Origin: Hydrogenophaga sp.
GTDB lineage: Bacteria > Pseudomonadota > Gammaproteobacteria > Burkholderiales > Burkholderiaceae_C
Direction of reading: 5' to 3'
Assembly: GCF_030656115.1 (NCBI RefSeq)
Contig: NZ_JAUSOO010000036.1
Location: forward strand, 1 to 64,000
Length of the DNA: 64,000 nt
The notes beneath the pieces were generated by a model. The model saw only the letters and a program-made list of their open reading frames with translations, was not told the DNA's origin and ran no database searches. Below, piece by piece: positions 60,142 through 64,000 of this stretch (within the stretch, counting starts at the first letter, position 1; each line of letters starts with the position of its first letter). The translations under genes were made by a program, and so were the position numbers.

Positions 60142-62261
60142 CCATGCCACCGCCTGCCGACCAGCCCCCCGCAGCCAACCACACCCCTGGCTCTCCACTG
60201 CATGCCAGTGTGCGCACAGATTTGATCCACCTCACCCCCGAGGCCCTGACCCAACTCACCAACGCCGGGTTGGTCAAACGCGCCCAGCGCGAGTACGCAG
60301 CGGGCTACCAGCCCAGCCTGACGCTGCTGGACGATGCCACCCTGGTGGCTGAATTCCCTGATGGCATCACCACCCGCTGGCCAGCGGGCAGGCCGATTGC
60401 CCAAGCCCAGTGCAACTGTGTGGCCACCAGCATGTGTCGCCACCGCATCATTGCGGCCTTGCGGTTCAGAGACGGTGTGATCTCCGAGACACCCACCACC
60501 ACACCGCACACCAGCACCACCGCACCACCGCCGCAGCAGCCAGATCCACCTTCCCCCGGTCAGGCCAGCGATGCCCTGCTGGCTGCCCTGCTGGCCCCCA
60601 ACCTGTTGGCCCACGCCGCCAAAGTGCGTGATGCGGGCCTGGTGGTCCAGACTCGCCGCAGGCAGGCGGGCGAACCCTGCGACACCGCCCGCCTGCCTGC
60701 GGCCACGGTGCGTTTCTGGGCCGGTTCGGCCATCGAGGCCGCACGCTGCGATTGCATCCACCAGTCTGCCTGCGAGCATGTGGCCTTGGGCGTGTGGGCA
60801 TTTCGCCTGGCCGATGCCCATGCCCCGGCGCAGGCCAGCACAGCGGTGCAACTGGGCACACCCGCCTCGGCCCTGCACCTGGACAGTGCCCCCTACCTGG
60901 CCCTGCTGGCCACCTTGCTGCAACACGGCGTGGTCAACGGCCCAGCGGCCAGCGCCCAGGCCTTGAGCGTGGCCCAGACCGCCGCCCGCGCCAGCGGTGC
61001 GCAGTGGCTGGAGCTGACGCTGCTGGACATGGGGAACTGGGTCACCGCCTACACCGCCCGCAGTGCCCGCTACGCCATCGAAACCGGGGCCGACCTGGCC
61101 GCCGAGCTGGTGCTGCGCCTGAAGCAAGGGGCCGCTGCCGGGCAGGCCAAAGCTATTTTGGGCGTGGGCCAGCCCGGTCAGGTGGCCCTGGACAGCCTGC
61201 GCCTGATGTGCCTGGGCGCACGCACCGAGCGCGACGGCCCACAGCGCCTCACCCGGCTGGTGCTGGCCGATGTGGACACCGGCACCCGCATGGTGCTGAT
61301 GCACCCTTGGCAAGTGCCCGCCGACCAGGGCGAGGCTGCCGAAGCCGCGCTGCGCGCACAGACACGCCTGGCCCCCGGCCTGCCCATGCGGGCCTTGGTC
61401 AGCGGCCAGCTGCTGGCGCAACAGGCCAAGCGCCTGGCCGATGGTCAGGTGCAACTGTCACGCACCCGCACCTCGCACAACAGCCTGCTGCCCCAGTCGG
61501 GCGACTGGAGCCCGCTGCCGATGCCACTGAAGCACACGCGGGTGGCCGATCTGCGGCACGAGCGCAACCTCCACCCGCACCGACTGACACAAGAAAGACG
61601 CGCCGCCCGCACCTTCACCGTGTTCAGCCCCCACCGGGTGGACGATGTGCTGTACGACCCCTACGAACAAACCGTGCAATGCGTGGCCTACGATGCCGAC
61701 GGCGAGCCCCTGCTGGTGCGCCGCAGCCACGAGACCCACAACCGCCAGGCGCTGGCACTGCTGGCCGCCATTGCCAGCGGAGCCCACGGCCCCGTGCGCC
61801 ACCTCAGTGGCACGCTGCGCTGGCTGGACGACCTGCCTCTGTTGGAGCCGTGGAGCGTGGTGTGCAACGAGCTGCTGGTGCTGGACTTTGCCCCCTCAGA
61901 CACCCGCCCCGACGCACTGGCCAGCCTGCCCCTGGGCCAGCTGCACCAGCGGGTTCCCCGCAACCCGCTGCTGGCGGCGCTGGACATGGTGCGTGCGCTG
62001 GGCGGCGCTGTGCTGCACCACGGAGCCGCCCAGTTGCCCGGCTCATGGCAGGCCGATGCGGCAACCGCCGCCGCCCAGCTCCATGCACTGGGCCTGACCG
62101 CGTTGTCACAGGCCCTGACACTCACCGCCCGGCATGTCAGCACCTTCGCCAGTCAAGGCTCAGGTGGCGCAGCACTGGCCGACCAGTTCGCCCGGCTCAT
62201 GGGCTTGCGCCAACTGCACGAAGACGCATTGGCCGTCCTGAGGAGCGAGACCCAGGCGTGA
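60138..62261 (+). CDS. SWIM zinc-finger protein with two motifs (YehQ-like)
   Basis: A 707-residue protein. A first SWIM motif C-x-C-x5-C-x-H lies at Cys92, Cys94, Cys100, His102 (CNCVATSMCRH), and a second of identical spacing at Cys204, Cys206, Cys212, His214 (CDCIHQSACEH). A Pro/Thr-rich linker (118-142) separates them. SWIM fingers bind DNA or protein. The long C-terminal part has no recognised domain. Last gene of the operon. Confidence 0.88.
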   Translation: MTMPPPADQPPAANHTPGSPLHASVRTDLIHLTPEALTQLTNAGLVKRAQREYAAGYQPSLTLLDDATLVAEFPDGITTRWPAGRPIAQAQCNCVATSMCRHRIIAALRFRDGVISETPTTTPHTSTTAPPPQQPDPPSPGQASDALLAALLAPNLLAHAAKVRDAGLVVQTRRRQAGEPCDTARLPAATVRFWAGSAIEAARCDCIHQSACEHVALGVWAFRLADAHAPAQASTAVQLGTPASALHLDSAPYLALLATLLQHGVVNGPAASAQALSVAQTAARASGAQWLELTLLDMGNWVTAYTARSARYAIETGADLAAELVLRLKQGAAAGQAKAILGVGQPGQVALDSLRLMCLGARTERDGPQRLTRLVLADVDTGTRMVLMHPWQVPADQGEAAEAALRAQTRLAPGLPMRALVSGQLLAQQAKRLADGQVQLSRTRTSHNSLLPQSGDWSPLPMPLKHTRVADLRHERNLHPHRLTQERRAARTFTVFSPHRVDDVLYDPYEQTVQCVAYDADGEPLLVRRSHETHNRQALALLAAIASGAHGPVRHLSGTLRWLDDLPLLEPWSVVCNELLVLDFAPSDTRPDALASLPLGQLHQRVPRNPLLAALDMVRALGGAVLHHGAAQLPGSWQADAATAAAQLHALGLTALSQALTLTARHVSTFASQGSGGAALADQFARLMGLRQLHEDALAVLRSETQA

Positions 62262-62318
62262 GCCGAACGCTTGACATAAGGCAGCGCACAACGGGTGCAG
62301 GCGGTGTCCAATAAAGGC

Positions 62319-63464
62319 ATGAATACCTTGGCTGCGCGCATTTTGAGGGTTGGGTTGGCTTCGCTCTGGCTGTTTGGGTTCTGGCTGGGTGCGCTTGCTG
62401 CGGAGCCTCCTGCGCCAGTGGTTGCGGGGTCGCCCGTGCTGCAGGTGTTCGTGCGCGACGGCTGTCCCTACTGCGCCGACGCGAAGACGTTCCTCGACGG
62501 TGTGCAGCGCCAGCAGCCCGAACTGCAAATCGTCTACCGCAGCGTTGACACCGATCCGGCGGCTCGCGACGCGTTGAGCGCGCTGTCGCAAGCCCATGGT
62601 GTCTGGCCCCCGGGCGTGCCCGCCTTTCTGGCCGCTGGGCAGCTGATCGTGGGCTTCGAGAGCGCATCGACCACCGGGCAGGAGGTGCTTCGGCTCATCG
62701 ACACCGGTACGCAGGTGCAGAAGCAGACGGTTGACAGCGCGCTCTTCGGCAGGCTCAGCGCACAGCGCCTGGGGCTGCCGCTGTTCACCCTGGCGCTGGG
62801 TCTGCTGGACGGTTTCAACCCCTGCGCGATGTGGGTGCTGCTCTTCCTGCTGGCCATGCTGGTGCGGCAGAACGACCGGCGGCGCATCGTGCTCATCGCG
62901 GGCACCTTTGTCTTCGTCAGCGGCGCCGTTTACTTTGCGTTCATGGCGGCGTGGCTGAACGTGTTTCTGGCGGTGGGTCTGTCGCAGCCGGTGCGGCTGC
63001 TGTTGGCGGGCGTGGCGCTGCTCATCGGTGCGTTCAACGTGAAGGACTTCTTCGCGCTCGGCCGTGGCTTCAGCTTCAGCATTCCCGAAGGCGCCAAACC
63101 CGGCTTGGTGGCGCGCATGCATGGCGTGCTGCAGACCCAGGCGCTGGCCGCGTCGCTGCTGGGCGTGGCGGCGCTGGCGGTGGTGGTGAACCTGGTCGAA
63201 TTGTTGTGCACCGCAGGCCTGCCTGCCATTTACACCGCGGTGCTGGCGCAGCAGCAACTGGGCCCGACCGCGCACCTGGCTTACCTGGCTCTGTACATCG
63301 TGGGCTACATCGCCGACGACACGCTGATGGTCACGCTGGCCGTGCTGGCGCTCAACCGAGGCAAGCTCACCGAGCGCGCCGGGCGCGGACTGAAGCTGCT
63401 CAGCGGCGTGGTGATGCTGGCACTGGGGCTGGTGTTGCTGCTCAGGCCGGAGTGGCTGGTGTGA
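62319..63464 (+). CDS. Glutaredoxin-like domain fused to CcdA/DsbD-like membrane domain
   Basis: A 381-residue protein. A signal/anchor (residues 8-28) precedes a periplasmic thioredoxin-fold domain with Cys49 and Cys52 (GCPYC, a glutaredoxin-type CPYC). About six membrane helices follow from residue 145, with LDGFNPCAMWVLLFLLAML and VELLCTAGLP as the Cys-bearing helices found in DsbD/CcdA transporters. It probably moves electrons from the cytoplasm to periplasmic thiols. The thioredoxin part precedes the membrane part, unlike DsbD, where it is last. The ATG at 62319 is chosen because the signal peptide follows directly. Confidence 0.8.
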   Translation: MNTLAARILRVGLASLWLFGFWLGALAAEPPAPVVAGSPVLQVFVRDGCPYCADAKTFLDGVQRQQPELQIVYRSVDTDPAARDALSALSQAHGVWPPGVPAFLAAGQLIVGFESASTTGQEVLRLIDTGTQVQKQTVDSALFGRLSAQRLGLPLFTLALGLLDGFNPCAMWVLLFLLAMLVRQNDRRRIVLIAGTFVFVSGAVYFAFMAAWLNVFLAVGLSQPVRLLLAGVALLIGAFNVKDFFALGRGFSFSIPEGAKPGLVARMHGVLQTQALAASLLGVAALAVVVNLVELLCTAGLPAIYTAVLAQQQLGPTAHLAYLALYIVGYIADDTLMVTLAVLALNRGKLTERAGRGLKLLSGVVMLALGLVLLLRPEWLV

Positions 63465-63491
63465 GAGGCGGCGAGTCTGTTTGCACAGGCT

Positions 63492-63884
63492 TCACCGCCT
63501 GGGCCGCACCCACCACCAAGCCCCCGCCACCAGCACCGCAAACCCGGTGTAGGCCGCCACAAACACCCACCAGGGCGCGTCCCAATACAGCAGGCGCGCC
63601 AGCCAATGTTCGATGAAGCTTTCGGTGTAGCCGCCTTGCCCGGCCAGGCGGCGCAGGTCTTGTTCCCACACGGACAGCGGGCAGAGTTGGCCGAGCCAGG
63701 TTTGGGCGGTGATGAAGAGCATCAGGCCCAGATGGGTGGCGCGCAGACCGAGGTGGTGCACCCAGCGCCAGCCCAGCGCACCGCCGACGAGCACCAGCGG
63801 CAGCAGCCCCACCACGAACAGCACCAGGGCGGTGTGCAGGGTCAGCAGGGCGTCGGCCAGCAGGGCCGCCGTGGCGGGGTTCAT
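63492..63884 (-). CDS. DUF2784 family membrane protein
   Basis: A 130-residue protein with about four membrane segments: LADALLTLHTALVLFVVGLLPLVLV, LGLRATHLGLMLFITAQTWLGQLCPLSVWE, a polar stretch with GGYTESFIEHWLARLLYWDAPWW, and a C-terminal helix. These are the characteristic blocks of DUF2784, whose function is unknown. It converges on the thiol transporter gene with 27 bases between stops. Confidence 0.88.
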   Translation of the reverse strand: MNPATAALLADALLTLHTALVLFVVGLLPLVLVGGALGWRWVHHLGLRATHLGLMLFITAQTWLGQLCPLSVWEQDLRRLAGQGGYTESFIEHWLARLLYWDAPWWVFVAAYTGFAVLVAGAWWWVRPRR

Positions 63885-63929
63885 GGCGCCGATTCTGATC
63901 CAGGACGGCGCCGAACCGGCCCAGGGGTT

Positions 63930-64000
63930 CTAGCGAACCGGTGCCGCAAAGGCGTGGGTGAAAGCCAGGTTGCTTAAACCGGGCAAGCTGTGACACGACG
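63930..64000 (-). CDS. Possible 3' end of a gene cut by the window edge
   Basis: A minus-strand frame is open from the window end to a TAG at 63930-63932, encoding about 22 residues ending AFAAPVR. Spacing to the DUF2784 start (45 bases) suits an operon, but the fragment is too short to identify. Confidence 0.25.
   Translation of the reverse strand, partial: SCHSLPGLSNLAFTHAFAAPVR

Overview
The window is high-GC, densely packed chromosomal DNA from a betaproteobacterium, most likely Comamonadaceae (Hydrogenophaga/Acidovorax-like). This rests on gene families and neighbourhoods (a DUF2147 gene inside a fad operon, a DUF4148 gene beside a two-component system, divergent metG/apbC, PACE, Tim44-like and DUF2784 genes) and on the GC-rich palindromic repeats; no rRNA or marker phylogeny was available. 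No intact tRNA, rRNA, CRISPR array or transposase gene was seen.

Layout. 1-6200: beta-oxidation operon (end of an acyl-CoA dehydrogenase, DUF2147, a FadN-type hydroxyacyl-CoA dehydrogenase/hydratase, thiolase, thioesterase), interrupted by a DUF559 endonuclease gene bracketed by palindromic repeats. 6200-11700: PlpD-like patatin, an enoyl-CoA hydratase/isomerase, small proteins and a Tim44-domain protein. 11800-17340: a translationally coupled ion-transport operon (cation/H+ antiporter, universal stress protein, DASS permease, Na/Pi-type transporter). 17340-19240: a regulatory region with two LacI-type operators and a degenerate tRNA-Arg piece, a 35-codon ORF and an orphan sugar-binding protein. 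19360-27110: TetR-controlled atu/liu-like acyl-CoA carboxylase operon; both carboxylase subunits carry in-frame insertions of palindromic repeat DNA. 27190-29920: a CsoSCA-like carbonic anhydrase and a SulP anion transporter, which may supply bicarbonate.

30550-39830: one minus-strand type I restriction operon, hsdR - AlbA_2 protein - small protein - hsdS - prrC - rhuM-like fragment - hsdM. The prrC product matches the anticodon nuclease down to its catalytic triad, so the locus should couple restriction to tRNA cleavage when restriction is blocked. 39980-49870: mostly housekeeping and stress genes (DUF1275, metG, apbC, PACE efflux, DUF4148, metal/redox-type two-component system with a candidate CusR/HprR-like box, thioesterase, alpha/beta hydrolase, and an AraC regulator broken by an amber codon).

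50084-62261: a 12-kb operon of MoxR ATPase, DUF5682, two tandem DUF4132 proteins, a VWA protein and a protein with two SWIM zinc-finger motifs. It corresponds to the uncharacterised E. coli yehI/yehL/yehM/yehP/yehQ set in a compact, coupled arrangement and is the best candidate for a poorly described multi-protein system. The right end holds a glutaredoxin-CcdA-like membrane protein, a DUF2784 protein and the tail of a cut gene.
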